Assembly: GCA_039707465.1 (NCBI GenBank)
Contig: CM077647.1
Span: 44,639,110 to 44,703,109 of the forward strand
Length of the DNA: 64,000 bases
Direction: 5' to 3'
Source: Rhabdophis nuchalis
Lineage: Eukaryota > Chordata > Lepidosauria > Squamata > Natricidae
Shown here: piece after piece, positions 1 through 11,197 of the stretch
How the letters are laid out: each line of letters starts with the position of its first letter
How positions within the stretch are numbered: position 1 is the stretch's first letter
Position numbers and translations under genes: made by a program
The notes under the pieces: model-generated
The model's database searches: none
The model's input: the letters and a program-made list of their open reading frames with translations, nothing else
Told to the model about the DNA's origin: nothing

Positions 1-1605
1 AGTCAGTAAAAAGCACCAGGCCCAGACAAAATAACTCCTTCTTATTTAAAAGCTTGTGCTGACCAACTGGACCCCATCTTCAACCATCTTTAATAAATCA
101 CTAGAGATATGCTATGTTCCTTCTTTCTTCAAATGCTCTGCTATCATCCCAATGTTGAAACCCTCCATAAAGGAATTGAATGACTTCAGACTGTTTGCTC
201 TAACATCTGTAGTTATGAAGACATGTGAAAAGCTAGTGCTGGCCCACCTGAAAAACATAACAATTTTCCTACTGAGCAAATAGATTGATTGATGATGCTG
301 TTAATATGACTCTGCACCACATCCTACAACATTTTGAATCTCCAAAGACCTATGCAAGGGTCCTCTTTGTACACTTCAACTCAGCATTCAATACAATCAT
401 TCCAAATATTCTAACTAAACTAAATCAGCTAGCTGTACTGGACCACACTTGTAAATGGATCATAAGCTTCCTAACAGACAGAAAGTAGCAGGTGAGCTAG
501 GCAAAATCACATCGGATACCTGTACAATTACCATAGGAGCATGCCAGGGTTGTGTGCTCTCTCCACTTCTCTTGTCTCTATACACCAAAAAGGTCCCTCT
601 GTTAAAGTACTGAAGCTTGCATATGATGCAACCAGGATTGGTCTCATTCGAGACAATGATGAATCTGCATACAGACAGAAGATTGAACAGCTAGCCTTGT
701 AATGGCAACCCAAACAATCCTGAACTAAATACACTCAAAACCGTAGAAATGGCAATAGATTTTAGGAGAAACCCTCCATTACGACCACTTCTTACAGTAC
801 TAAACAACACAGTATCAACAGTAGAGAACTTCAAGTTTCTAGGTTCTATCATATTTCAAGTCTTAAAATGGACACCCAACATCAAAAGCATCATCAAAAA
901 AGCACAACAAAGAATGTTCTTTCTGTGCCAACTCAGGACGCTCAAACTGCCCAAAGAACTGCTGATTCAGTTCTACAGAGGAATTATTGAGTCTGTTATC
1001 TGCACCTCTATAACTGTCTGGATTGGTTCTGCAACCAAACAAAACAGACAGACTTCATTGGATAATTAGAACTGCTGAAAAAACAATTGCTACCAACCTG
1101 CCTTCTATTGAGGATCTATATACTGCATGAGTCAAAAAGAGGGCTGAGAAAATATCTACAGAACCCTCACATCCTGGACATAAATTGTTTCAACTTCTAC
1201 CCTCAAAACAATGCTATAGGGCACTGCACATCAGAACAACTAGACACAAGGACAGCTTTTTCCCAAATGCCATCACTCTGCTAAACAATTAATTCCCACA
1301 ACACTGTCAAATTATTTACTAAAATTGCGTTACTATTCTTCTTCTCATCCTTCCATTCTCTTTCCATTTATGACTATGACCATGTTGCCTGTATCTTTAC
1401 AATTTATATTGTTTTATTTGTTTCCTAGTTTGATTTGATTGCTTATTAGTAACCTAGTAATTATCATTAAGTATTGTATTTTATGATACTTGATGAATGT
1501 ATTTTATTTTTCTTTATGTACACTGAGAGCATATTCACTAGAAACAAATTCCTTGTGTGTCCAATCATACTTGGCCAATAAATAATTCTATTCTGTTCTA
1601 TTTTC
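1..1605 (+). mobile_element. Rex1/CR1-group LINE, 3' half, decayed
   Basis: Conceptual translation across several frames gives a reverse transcriptase of the Rex1/CR1 type. Recognisable pieces are an entry motif beginning KAPGPDK near 15-35, a palm block containing FNTIIPNIL near 390, GACQGCVLSPLL near 535 (consensus GxxQGxxLSPLLF), a degenerate catalytic box (YDATR in place of YADDT) near 620, the post-catalytic block TVEMAIDFRRNPP near 740-780, FKFLGS near 830 and the C-terminal block ESVICTSITVWIGSATKQ near 990-1040. Stops and frameshifts separate the blocks, so no enzyme can be made. The element runs off the left edge. After the coding remnant comes an AT-rich 3' UTR ending in the block TTCCTTGTGTGTCCAATCA, then TTGGCCAATAAA and a short TTCTA-type tail. 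Family assignment is from recalled motifs. Confidence 0.75.
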
Positions 1606-2285
1606 TTAAACTTTCTTGAAAGGAAAAATAAGAAACAAAAGCCTTTTAAACAAATGCTTTTAATACATTCAATTGATTGGTAAGCCTGCAAAGAATCCTG
1701 TGGAGTTTTAATTATTATCAAATCACTGGTAATAATTGAATATCTTCTTCATCACGACAACACATCCATTCTCGCTACTAGGCACAAATACCAGTTTCTA
1801 AACAGCAATGCCCAATTGCCTAATTGTTAGTTGCCTAAAAGGAAGTTATTCATATAACTTTGTTTCAGAAACACCTCACAACTAGAATTGGTGATTGTCT
1901 CATCCAGAAAATGTGGGAAGGATTAATGTGGCATATAAAACAAATCACTCTTGAGCTCAGCTGAGAAAGTAGGTATTAATAGCACTCCAGATGAAGGAGT
2001 TGTGGTGATATACAGGCAACATATGTTGGGCTAGTAAAGCTGCAGGGTATTTGAAAAGGGTAATGGTCCATGGGTGTGAATTCTTTCAAGACCTCTTAAA
2101 GGCACCTGTGTTTTTTGACCTGAACAAGACCTGCTGTAGGTTAGATTCTGTGACACTTTTATACTTTATCATTTGGTTGGTGATATTCCAAGGCTACTTA
2201 TTTCCAATGTTGACGCAAACTCCAAGGATAATAAGCTTCTAGAAGATGAATTCTCAGGTAGTTCTATTACTTTATAAGGTGTTCC
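1606..2285. other. Anonymous AT-rich sequence
   Basis: No gene, RNA or repeat was recognised. The longest open frames are under 90 codons and have no recognisable motif. Confidence 0.5.
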
Positions 2286-2525
2286 TCAAGTTAAGACCAC
2301 AACTGAGCCAAAACCTTCCATTGCTAAGCAAGTCAAGTTTGGTAAGTGAGTTGCAGCCCATTTTATGAGCATCTCACCACATTTTGTTAAACAATTCATG
2401 CTGTTGTTAAGTGAATCATACGGTTCATTTTGTTTGTCCAAAGCTGGCTGGGAATCTGTGTGGCGATCACATGATCCCAGTGCACTGCAATTCTCATAAA
2501 TACATACCAATTGCCAAGAACTCAA
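2286..2525 (+). mobile_element. Mariner/Tc1-type MITE fragment (GTTAAGTGAATC family)
   Basis: The phrases TTGCTAAGCAAG, TTGTTAAGTGAATCA, GATCACATGATCCCAGTG and CTCATAAATA occur in the same order and spacing as in the better preserved copy at 36297-36590. Both match a squamate MITE consensus I recall, whose inverted repeat begins ACAGGTAGTCCTCGACTTAC. The terminal repeats are missing here, so this is an internal fragment. Confidence 0.6.
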
Positions 2526-2806
2526 AATTTGATTATCTTATATTTTTACAATTTATATTGTTTTGTTTGTTTCCTAGTATGATTTGATTGTTTATTAGTA
2601 ACCTATGACTATCATTAAGTGTTATATCTTATTATTCTTGATGAATATATCCCCCCTTTTATTTAGACTGAGAGCATATGCAACAAAGACAAATTCCTTG
2701 TGTGACCAATCACACTTGGCCAATAAAAAATTATATTCTATTCTATTTTGTGCTGTGCTGTGCTGTGCTATTCTATTCTATTCTATTCTATTCTATTCTA
2801 TCTACC
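2526..2806 (+). mobile_element. CR1 (Rex1/L3-type) 3' UTR fragment with TTCTA microsatellite
   Basis: This stretch repeats the 3' UTR seen at 1395-1605: TTTTACAATTTATATTGTTT, TTTGATTG, TATTAGTAACCTA, then GAGAGCATATGC, TTCCTTGTGTGACCAATCA and TTGGCCAATAAA. It is 5'-truncated inside the UTR. The tail has expanded into TTCTA repeats interrupted by four GTGCT-type units (about 2748-2803). CR1-L3 tails seeding this pentamer microsatellite are described for snakes. Confidence 0.75.
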
Positions 2807-3424
2807 TATCCAATCTCTACTAGAAAAGAAACCTAGCCAAATAATTCTTTAGATACTGTAATTGATTTCACTGTCAATCTTATAGAAGGAAATAAAAGTG
2901 GTTGTCATTGTGGTGTATCTAATCACAAAATATCCATATTTCAAAACCACAAAACACTAAACTATAATTATAGTTTAATTTTTAATTTTTTTTAAAAAAT
3001 GCCTATGTGGGCAGAGTAGAAAATGAATAATATACTTCACAGAAGTTTTATTTTATCTTATGTTACTGTGTTTTTTAAAATAAAATAAAACATTTAAAAA
3101 AAAATACTTTTGAAAAACACTAAATAAAACATAATGAACTTATGGATATAAAGAGATTTTTTGCTGGGCTACTTTTGGAGCCATATTGGTGGAGTTTGAA
3201 CTTAGATGTTATGTTGTTTGTGTGATATGCAGTTGACTGATTATTGGTATCAGGAGAGGTGCTTCATTGTTCTTTCAACATATATGCATAGGAGTACAGC
3301 AACTTGGAAAATAAAATTCTGAATGAAGTATTAGATCTTCCCACTCTGTCTTAATATTAAGAGTATTACTAATTTGTTAGGAAACATGAATGAAATAAGA
3401 ACATTTGACTAATATGAAAAGCTT
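2807..3424. other. Anonymous AT-rich sequence
   Basis: Very AT-rich with short A and T runs; nothing recognisable on either strand. Confidence 0.5.
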
Positions 3425-3583
3425 GTGTTTTGCTTATCTATTGTGTTTTATCTTATGATTCTTGATGAGTGTATTTTTTCACTTTTTTCCTTTTATGTAC
3501 ACCAAGAGAATGCACCAAATTCCTTGTGTGTCCAATCACAATTGGCCAATAAAAATTCTGTTCTATTCTATTCTATTCTATTG
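3425..3583 (+). mobile_element. CR1 (Rex1/L3-type) 3' UTR terminal fragment with TTCTA tail
   Basis: This is the third copy of the same 3' terminus: TGATTCTTGATGAGTGTATT, then TTCCTTGTGTGTCCAATCAC, TTGGCCAATAAAA and four TTCTA-like units. It is truncated to about 160 bp. Confidence 0.75.
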
Positions 3584-5479
3584 TAAAAGACCAATTTAGA
3601 GAAAAAGCTCTAAACATAGTAAAACGTGCTGATGTCAAAGTGAAAAATGGATGCAATAAAAAGTACAATACTGGAACTAGTTGTTACAGTTTATTATTAT
3701 CAATTTACTTACCCACCTTATTCGCCAATAAATCTGTTTTATTTTCAAGACATCATAATTTTACCTAGGTCTGTTTCAGAATTAGGCTATCTATTAAACT
3801 TTGATGATGTTCAGGAAACAAACGTTTGTACTAATATGAAATTTTCAGCTTTCTGTTTTAATTTCAACACAACAATGCAACATGTGTTTGTGTAAAATAT
3901 ACAACGTACTGAACATTTACTATGGAGGCAAATTAAGAATTTATATACCAGAACATAATTGCATTTTTAAAAGTTTTAATAAATAATATAATGTGGATAA
4001 CAAGTTAAAACCCTGCTAAACAAATGCATTTGAATAACTGATTTGACTTTTTCATGGATTGCTCTTGTTTTTGTTACCCCCATAAATCACCAGAACCGTT
4101 AAGCAGAGAAGTCATGGTTTTGTGATCAAAAATGTACTTAGCTAAGTTAAAACAATCATTCAAAATCCTGGGTGAATGTTGAATATTTTGGTTTCCTTTT
4201 TAGTTTCTGGTTCAATGCTACATACACTGCCTCTAACTGTAACCATGACTAAAAATATTATTTCACTTGTTTTAGCAATGACACCATTTGTTACTTTTGC
4301 TTTGCCAAAGGACTGGTAAGAGTTAAAATTAATCTACCCTTTTGACACTTCCACCAGAGAAAGGCATTGTAGCCAACCCAACATGCAAAACGACATACAG
4401 TAAAATGAGATCATTTCATGATCTGGCAAGCAAAAGTGTCAGAATAAAGCCTTTTAAGTTTTTCCATCCTTCCAAGATTTTGGAATACAAATCCTAAAAT
4501 TGATAAATAATAGAAATTCTAAAATTGATAAATAATTCAAAACATGTTTGTTAGTTTTATATTTAATAAATAATAGGAAGCAACATAGAAGGTATTTCCT
4601 TTATCTGAAATTGAATCAGGATCAGGAAAAAAAGTGTGCAAGTCTTTCCCAAAATGATACCTTCCACATGATTAGGACAATTGTATATTAGCCTTTCTCA
4701 ACCCAACACCTCACTAATTCTGGAAGTTGGAATCCCAGTAAAGATGACTTCTTGAATTTTGGAAGGACATAATTTGTCACTTTGATTAGGTATCTCACTA
4801 CATGTCAGGAAAAACATGGAGTTGCTAGGTCAACCCTCTATAGAGTTGCCAACAATGGCTAGATGAGCTACTGGTGTCAAATTTGTTTCTAGTCAATTGC
4901 ATACTGCTTGTGTAATTTGATATTGCTGGGCTAATCAGTGGCTCATTCTAATGTTATTGACCACTCAGTAGGTGCTGCTTGTACAATATTAATGTAGCAT
5001 GCATTATGTTCCATAAATGGAAGATGAAGCAAGCAGGGCAAGGAAACAAATAGGTTTTATTTGTTGGAATTGCTTTTATAATTGGCTTTTATTTTTATAG
5101 TTTTTGTTTCTACATAATTTCATTCTGCTTTTCTTCTATTTTTACAGGTGCTGTCTAAGAACAGGAGAAAATCTAAATATGTGGTCACTTCACTAGGAGT
5201 TGAAAACAACTTGGTGGCATGTAATCAATCTCCAGTAGCAAGTTAAAAAAATATTTGAAGTGAACAAAATAAATCAAGAAAGGTTGCTATAGAGCCTACT
5301 CAAGATCTTTAGGATACTACTCTCAGAGGACTACATTTTTATAATGGAACACTTAATGCAGCAATGTAAAAATTAAGTGGATCTAGAAACAAAACTAATG
5401 GAACTTAAATAACTTAAATAATCTAAACTAAAGTAATCCAAAGCCGCCTAAACTAAACTCTAATAAAACAATCAGCAGT
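3584..5479. other. Anonymous AT-rich sequence
   Basis: No gene or repeat could be assigned. A weak resemblance to the ends of a vertebrate hAT MITE (phrase CTTTCTCAACCCAACA near 4697) was not strong enough to annotate. Open frames are at most 82 codons and carry no recognised motif. Confidence 0.5.
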
Positions 5480-6347
5480 AATAGAAAATTTGAGGGAGAA
5501 GGCAGAGCCTCCCGCGCCGACACAACCAGGTTCCCCAAGCTGCAGGGACCCGGCTGGTTTTCATTCCCCCCCCCCCCGGTAGTTCGATAAGAACTTAAGC
5601 CGCCCTGGAGGGGTGGTGAATAGGAGACAAGTCTTCTCTGGGTGCAGGGGTCCCACAAGATCCCTGCCCGACACGAAGCAAAAGTCTCTGAAGGGAGACG
5701 AAGACATCCCCCCCTTTTTGGGGAGCGGAACTAGGCAGAGGGAGAATCTCCAGAATGAAAGGAATTGCTTAAAGGAAAGAGTACAACATCGGGAAGGTAT
5801 TTTGTATTGCATTTGAAACACCTTGCTAAAAAAAAATTTTTTTTATTACTAAAGCTTTGAACCTAAAGATAAGTGGCGGAATTTAATGGAATTGTGGGAT
5901 TTCTCCCGTTAACAGAAGGCTTTGAAATGGCGGATTGAACCATTACAAAGGGCATAGCCATTTCCGTTTGCGCTGAAAGGGATTGGATCATGACTGACTT
6001 TTCTAATATTCTTTTCTTTTTACTCCTTTTGACTTAAAACTTTGAAACTTGGATCACTTTTACAATCTTACAATTACTTGGATACTTTATTGCACATTTT
6101 TAAACTTAATCAAGTATCATATCTTTTTTCTTTTGGCTTCGGTTCCTCTTCTAACAAAAAAGATTGAAACATTTTTAAGCTACTTAAACTACTTTGCTAC
6201 ATTGTGTCGCTCTTGGAAAAATCGTGGGTGGACATTTACAAGCAGATAAACTTCTGGAAACTTTGAATAGAGATAAATTAACAGAGACAAATTAATCACT
6301 AACAAGGTAACTGGATTTACGTTTCTTTATTTTGTGGATTCGCCAAA

Positions 6348-6902
6348 ATGTCTATGCATATAGATATATACACTGCAGAAAATCAGGAGATTCTGCCTGA
6401 AATTCTGAATGAAATAAGAAAATACCATACAATATTCGATAGAAAATTATTTACTATATCAAGTGAAGAAATTAAAGAAATTAAGAAAGAAAAGGAAAGC
6501 GATTGTGATAACGGACTGGATTCAACTGAGGAGGATAACGATGATGCAAACTTATTAAATGAAGGGGAAACTACAGGAAAGGGGATAACATCAAGACCTT
6601 ATCAGAAACTTGGATTTCAACCTGACTGGCAAAACGAAGAAAGAAGAAAGGGAAAGAAAGGGGAAACCACATCAGAAATAAACTTGACATTTAAAAATAA
6701 ACAATATATGAGCAAAGGAGTTGGTCAGCGTCATGATTGGATAGCTATATTGGATCACAATGTGCCAATGGAAGTTTGCAAAGAACCTGGGAAGGAGAAA
6801 AAAAAGAGATGGCGAATACAAACCATAAAAGACAATCAATTCACTGTTGGAAAGATAACGGCTGAAAAAAGGAATTTCTATCACTTGATGAGTAATAACT
6901 AA
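6348..6902 (+). CDS. 184-aa charged ORF of unknown function in L1-like element
   Basis: This is an intact 184-codon frame beginning ATG with A at -3, in the position ORF1 occupies in L1-type elements. The product is highly charged and probably soluble. It has a Glu/Lys-rich segment at residues 40-55, an acidic Asp/Glu/Asn patch at about 55-72, a basic Arg/Lys/Gly run near 98-106 (ERRKGKKGE), a second basic block KEKKKRWR near 148-155 and an aromatic C-terminus. There is no signal peptide or membrane segment. I see no RRM or clear heptad coiled coil, so it is not a normal L1 ORF1 protein, and I do not recognise the family. A basic C-terminal half would fit nucleic-acid binding, but that is inference. 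It could be a chance survivor, although 184 codons in AT-rich DNA makes that less likely. Confidence 0.45.
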   Translation: MSMHIDIYTAENQEILPEILNEIRKYHTIFDRKLFTISSEEIKEIKKEKESDCDNGLDSTEEDNDDANLLNEGETTGKGITSRPYQKLGFQPDWQNEERRKGKKGETTSEINLTFKNKQYMSKGVGQRHDWIAILDHNVPMEVCKEPGKEKKKRWRIQTIKDNQFTVGKITAEKRNFYHLMSNN

Positions 6903-7129
6903 TTAGGCTGTGTTTAAATTATCATCAAGAATTATTAGTTAATTGATTGTTAATAATAATCATAGATGCCTACAATAAGACTAATTATAATAAATGTTTT
7001 AGTTAATGATATATATTTGCTTATCTTTAGATGGGAAGTTATGTTATTAACTTCCGGTTGGAGGTGACGGTCGATAGATATAGCTGGAAGGAGAGAGCAA
7101 GAAGCTGGAAGGAGAGAGCATGTGAGAGG

Positions 7130-7395
7130 AGAGATTGGAAGAGAGATTGGAAGAGAGAGAAGAGAGGACATAAGAGACGTGAAGGGAGGAGAGGAGGAAA
7201 TAAAGAGGGGAAGGAGAGAAGGAGATGTAGATGGATTGGAGATGGATTGGAGATTTTTGGAGATGGACTTGAAATGGAATGGCAATGGAGATGGAATGGA
7301 GATGGAATGGAGATTGGATGAAATGGAGATGGATTGGAAGTGGAGATGGATATGGATTGGAGATGGAATGGAGATGGAATGAGAAGGAGAAAGAA
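7130..7395 (+). repeat. Purine-rich minisatellite, about 11-bp GGAGATGGAAT unit
   Basis: Degenerate tandem units GGAGATGGAAT and GGAGATGGATT recur through 7225-7385, preceded by GGAGAGA/AGAGATTGGA repeats from about 7090. The strand is almost purely purine. It sits in the presumed 5' leader of the L2 copy 1. Confidence 0.8.
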
Positions 7396-8191
7396 GGACT
7401 GGATCGATGAAAAAGAAGGAAGTCAGAGCAAATGGACAGTTGAAGGAGTGGTGATAGCCAAGCAGCCGGGCCGGGAAACGGTGGAGCAATGGCTGAGGAG
7501 GACCCAGGAAGACCTGAAGTGAGTGCTCCGGACAGGAGGAGGTAAGATGGGCCAGCACATGGCAGCATTTTCCATCAGGCCGCACGACAGACCAACCAGT
7601 CGTGCAGCACTAAATGCAGACTTAGGCCTATGTGGCTGAAGAAAACATTCGGATGGGGTTTGTGCAGGGACTAAACTGCGATCTGCCCTTATGCAGGACC
7701 CCAGACCAACGGACTAATTGACAACTGACTTTTTCCCTCCTGCCCCCCAGGAGTACATCTATTGCACTTTATTTTATATTCTGTCACTTTATAGCTGTTT
7801 CTCCTAGGACTCTGTTCGGACTTGCAATTATACCCCGGGTCTTGATGGCCATCGGGGTTCCAAAATGTACTCAAGACGTGATCTCCTTTGCCTGCGAGAA
7901 TCTCCCCTCTCGCAGGCCTGGCCCCCTTATCTAACACGGGCCCACCTCGAGGATGGACTAATTGCTCCTGAGAGGTGGGCGAGGCGCAAACTAAGGGGTT
8001 TTTAAAGAAAAATTTTAATTCGGCTTTTAGGGGGTTCCAGGTAGGAGGGGAGGGATAGGCCAGTTAGGGGGTGGGACAGAACTAGGCCGGCCGGCGGAAG
8101 GGAGGTAACAGAGGAAGGGGAGGGGGGTCGTTTCCACTGAGGTTTTGTCCTCAGTTCGGTTCTGGGGAAGGGCAGGGGCAGTGGGAGATGG

Positions 8192-11100
8192 ATGGGGTTG
8201 GAGGACCATGGCCGCTGGCTACAGGCAGTCACGCGTTCCAACTCCCCATGCTCCCATCGCAGACTAGGTGGGCAAGGACCACAGAGCCGGGGCCCTAGGC
8301 TGATGCTATGCAATGCCAGGTCCGTGATAAATAAAGCCCCCCTCATTCGTGACCTCATGTCAGAGGGGGACCCGGACCTGGTGGGTATAACGGAAACCTG
8401 GTTGGGCCTCGAGGGGGGTTTACCCCTCGTAGATATGTGCCCACCAGGCTACCGAGCCTTCCATCAGCCTAGGGCCCTGGGGAGGGGTGGGGGGTGGCGA
8501 TTATGGTTAGGGAGGGTCTTGAGCCGAAGGAGACCATGATCCCTCAGACGACTGGGTGTGAGTCCCTCCTTGTGAAGTGGGGCCTAGGGAGGCAGTTGGG
8601 CGTGTTAGTTGTATACCTGGCTCCTCACTATGCAACCACAGCCCTGCCTGAGCTCCTAGAGGTGATAGCCGAGGCGGCGGTTGAGACCCCCAGACCTTTG
8701 GTCATGGGGGACTTCAACCTGCTGTCAGTAGGCGAGACCTCTGGAGTAGCTCGGGAGTTCATAGCTTCCATGACGGCCATGGACCTGACCCAGGTAGTTT
8801 TAGGCCCTACTCACGAGAGTGGACACACCCTGGACTTAATCTTCATCTCGGGGCAGTGGAGTAGTGATCTGGGAATAGGGAATTTAGCCATCTCACCCCT
8901 GTCATGGACAGATCACGCTCTCCTTCGGCTGGACTTTCCAATCGCCGCACCTCACCGTGGGGAGGTGGAGCCGAACATTCCTATATGGTTCCGGCCCAAG
9001 CTCCTGATGGACCCGGAAAGGTTCCAGAGGCGGCTTGGGCCAATACCTGTGGACTTGCCCCGTGACTCGACTGAGGACCTGGTGGCCGCATGGTTAAGTG
9101 CGGCCACGGGGGCCTTGGACCGAGTCGCACCCTTGCGGCGACGAATCACCCAGGCTCCTTGGTTCACCGAGGAGCTGAGGGAGATGAAACACCACAAGAG
9201 ACGCCTAGAGAGCAGATGGAGATCTTCTTGCTCCGGAGCCGACTGAACACTAGTGAGAACCCATATTAGGACTTACTTAGTGGCGATAAGGGTGGCCAAA
9301 CCCTTATCGCCTGTGCGCCGCCCTGGGTCCTTTTTTAGGAGAAGGGCGGGGTATAAATTTAATAAAAATAAAATAAAAATAAATAAACGTGAGTATTGTG
9401 CCACCCTTATTGCATCTGCAGATAACCGCCCTGCCACCCTGTTTGGGGTGACCCACTCCCTCCTCCAGCAGAGGCCGCGGGAACCCCCTTTACAGGGACG
9501 AGCAGAGGAATTTGGGATTTATCTGCAGGATAAAATCACTCGGATTCGGAATGAGTTACCCTCCATCAAGAGTGGTCCAGTTGGACTGTCCGAGGCTGCT
9601 CTTGAGAAACCATCCTGGGAGGAGTTTGACTTTGTTACTACCGAAGATATGGACAGGTTGTCAAAGAGGCTTAAGGCTACCACATGTTTATTGGACCTGT
9701 GTCCCTCCTGGCTTGTACTGGCATCCTGGGAGACAACACGAGGCTGGCTCCAGGGCATTGTCAACGCATCTTTGAGTGAGGGGTCCTTGCCTGCCGTCTT
9801 GAAAGAGGCGGTAGTAAGGCCCCTCCTCAAGAAGCCGTCCCTGGACCCAGCATTATTAGAGAACTTTCGTCCAGTCTCCAACCTTCACTTTTTATCGAAG
9901 GTTGTTGAGAGTGTGGTGGCCCAACAGTTTCCGCGACACCTGGAGGAAATTGATTATCTAGACCCGCGCCAGTCCGGCTTCCGACCCGGTCACAGCACTG
10001 AGACGGCATTGGTCGCGTTGGTTGATGATCTCTGGAGGGCGCGGGATAGAGGACATTCCTCTATCCTAGTCCTGTTAGATCTCTCAGCGGCTTTTGATAC
10101 CATCGACCATGGTATCCTATTGCACTGACTGGGGAGGTTGGGGCTGGGAGGCACCGCTTTATGGTGGTTCTCGTCCTACCTCTCTGGTTGGTCACAATAT
10201 GTGTTCACAGAGGGGCAAAGGTCGGCCTCCAGACCCCTCTTATGTGAGGTTCCTCAGGGGTCGGTCCTCTCGCCCCTCCTATTCAATACATATATGAAGC
10301 CGCTGGGTGAGATCATCCGTGGTTTTGGGGTGGGATATCATCTGTATGCTGATGATACTCAGCTGTACATATCCACCCCAGACCACCCCAACGATGCCGT
10401 CGAGGTGCTGTCCCAGTGTTTGGAGGCCATATGGATCTGGATGGGTAGTAACAAACTCAAGCTCAACCCCTCCAAGACCGAGTGGCTGTGGTTTCTGTCA
10501 CCCCGGTTCAGCCAGATTACTCCAACTCTGGCCATTGGAGGTGAAACACTGGCCCCCGTGGAGAGGGCGCGCAATTTGGGTGTCCTCCTGGATTCCCGGC
10601 TGTCCATGGAGGACCATGTGGCGGCCGTGGCCAGGGGGGCGTTTCATCAGGTACGCCTGATGCGCCAATTGTGCCCCTTACTGGACTGGGCTGCCCTTTG
10701 CACAGTCACTCAAGCACTCGTGACATCCCGACTCGACTACTGCAATGCTCTCTACCTGGGGCTTCCCTTGAGGTGCACTCGAAAGCTACAGTTAGTTCAG
10801 AATGCAGCCGCGCGGGTGATTACGGGAGCTTCAAGGCACTCCCATATAACACCAATCCTGCGCGAACTGCACTGGCTTCCTGTGGTCTTTCGGTTGCGCT
10901 TCAAGGTTTTGACGACCATCTTCAAAGCACTCCATGGCTCGGGACATAGTTATATGCGAGACCGTCTCCTGCCCCATATATCCCTTAGACCAATACGCTC
11001 CCACAGAGTGCCGTCAGGGTTCTCAGGGTGCCGTCGGCCGGTCAATGCTGACTGGCGACACCCAGGAGAAGGGCCTTCTCTGTGGCGGGCCCTGCCCTGT

Positions 11101-11197
11101 GGAATGACCTACCCCCAGAACTTCGTACCATCACCGACCTCCGCCTCTTCCGCCAGTGTTTAAAAACACACCTCTTCCATCAAGCCGGCCTAACATA
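8192..11197 (+). pseudogene. L2 APE/reverse transcriptase ORF, broken (copy 1)
   Basis: The product would nick target DNA and copy the element RNA at the nick. AP-endonuclease motifs are visible: NARSVINKAP (about 8311), GITETWLG (about 8383), MGDFNL (about 8704), LDLIFISGQW (about 8833) and SWTDHALLRLDF (about 8903). Reverse transcriptase motifs follow: [12 protein letters not shown] (about 9858), [14 protein letters not shown] (about 9970), [14 protein letters not shown] (about 10074), [13 protein letters not shown] (about 10246), YADD at 10345-10356, and the C-terminal LRELHWLPVVF (about 10855). Lesions are a one-base deletion in a G run near 8491, TGA at 9244-9246, an 87-bp in-frame insertion at 9301-9387, TGA at 10126-10128, and a frameshift near 11010. 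The ELHWLP and LWNDLP-type C-terminal blocks are typical of the L2 clade. Confidence 0.85.
9301..9387 (+). mobile_element. 87-bp L2 3'-end micro-insertion inside an L2 ORF
   Basis: Comparison with the L2 copies at 60050-60075 and 61910-61925 shows that GTGGCCAAA should continue directly to CGTGAGTATTGTGCC. Instead there are 87 extra bases: ten bases CCCTTATCGC, then CTGTGCGCCGCCCTGGGTCC, the rest of the L2 3' hairpin, ATATAA-like sequence and an AATAAAA-rich tail. It is thus a maximally truncated L2. The ten 5' bases are the exact reverse complement of GCGATAAGGG at 9283-9292. The insertion is 29 codons long and keeps the frame open. Confidence 0.85.

Noticed and set aside
4690..4745. Possible hAT MITE end (CTTTCTCAACC-like, then AATCCCAG)
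   Set aside because: Only two short phrases match and no second end or duplication could be found.
6950..7585. 211- and 173-codon Ser/Pro-rich frames on the minus strand
   Set aside because: They are antisense to the purine minisatellite in the L2 leader; composition alone explains them.
8952..9197. Antisense frames throughout the L2 copies (for example 8952-9197, 15658-16011, 55005-55338, 62751-63136)
   Set aside because: They are shadows of the sense L2 reading frames and recur at the same place in each copy.
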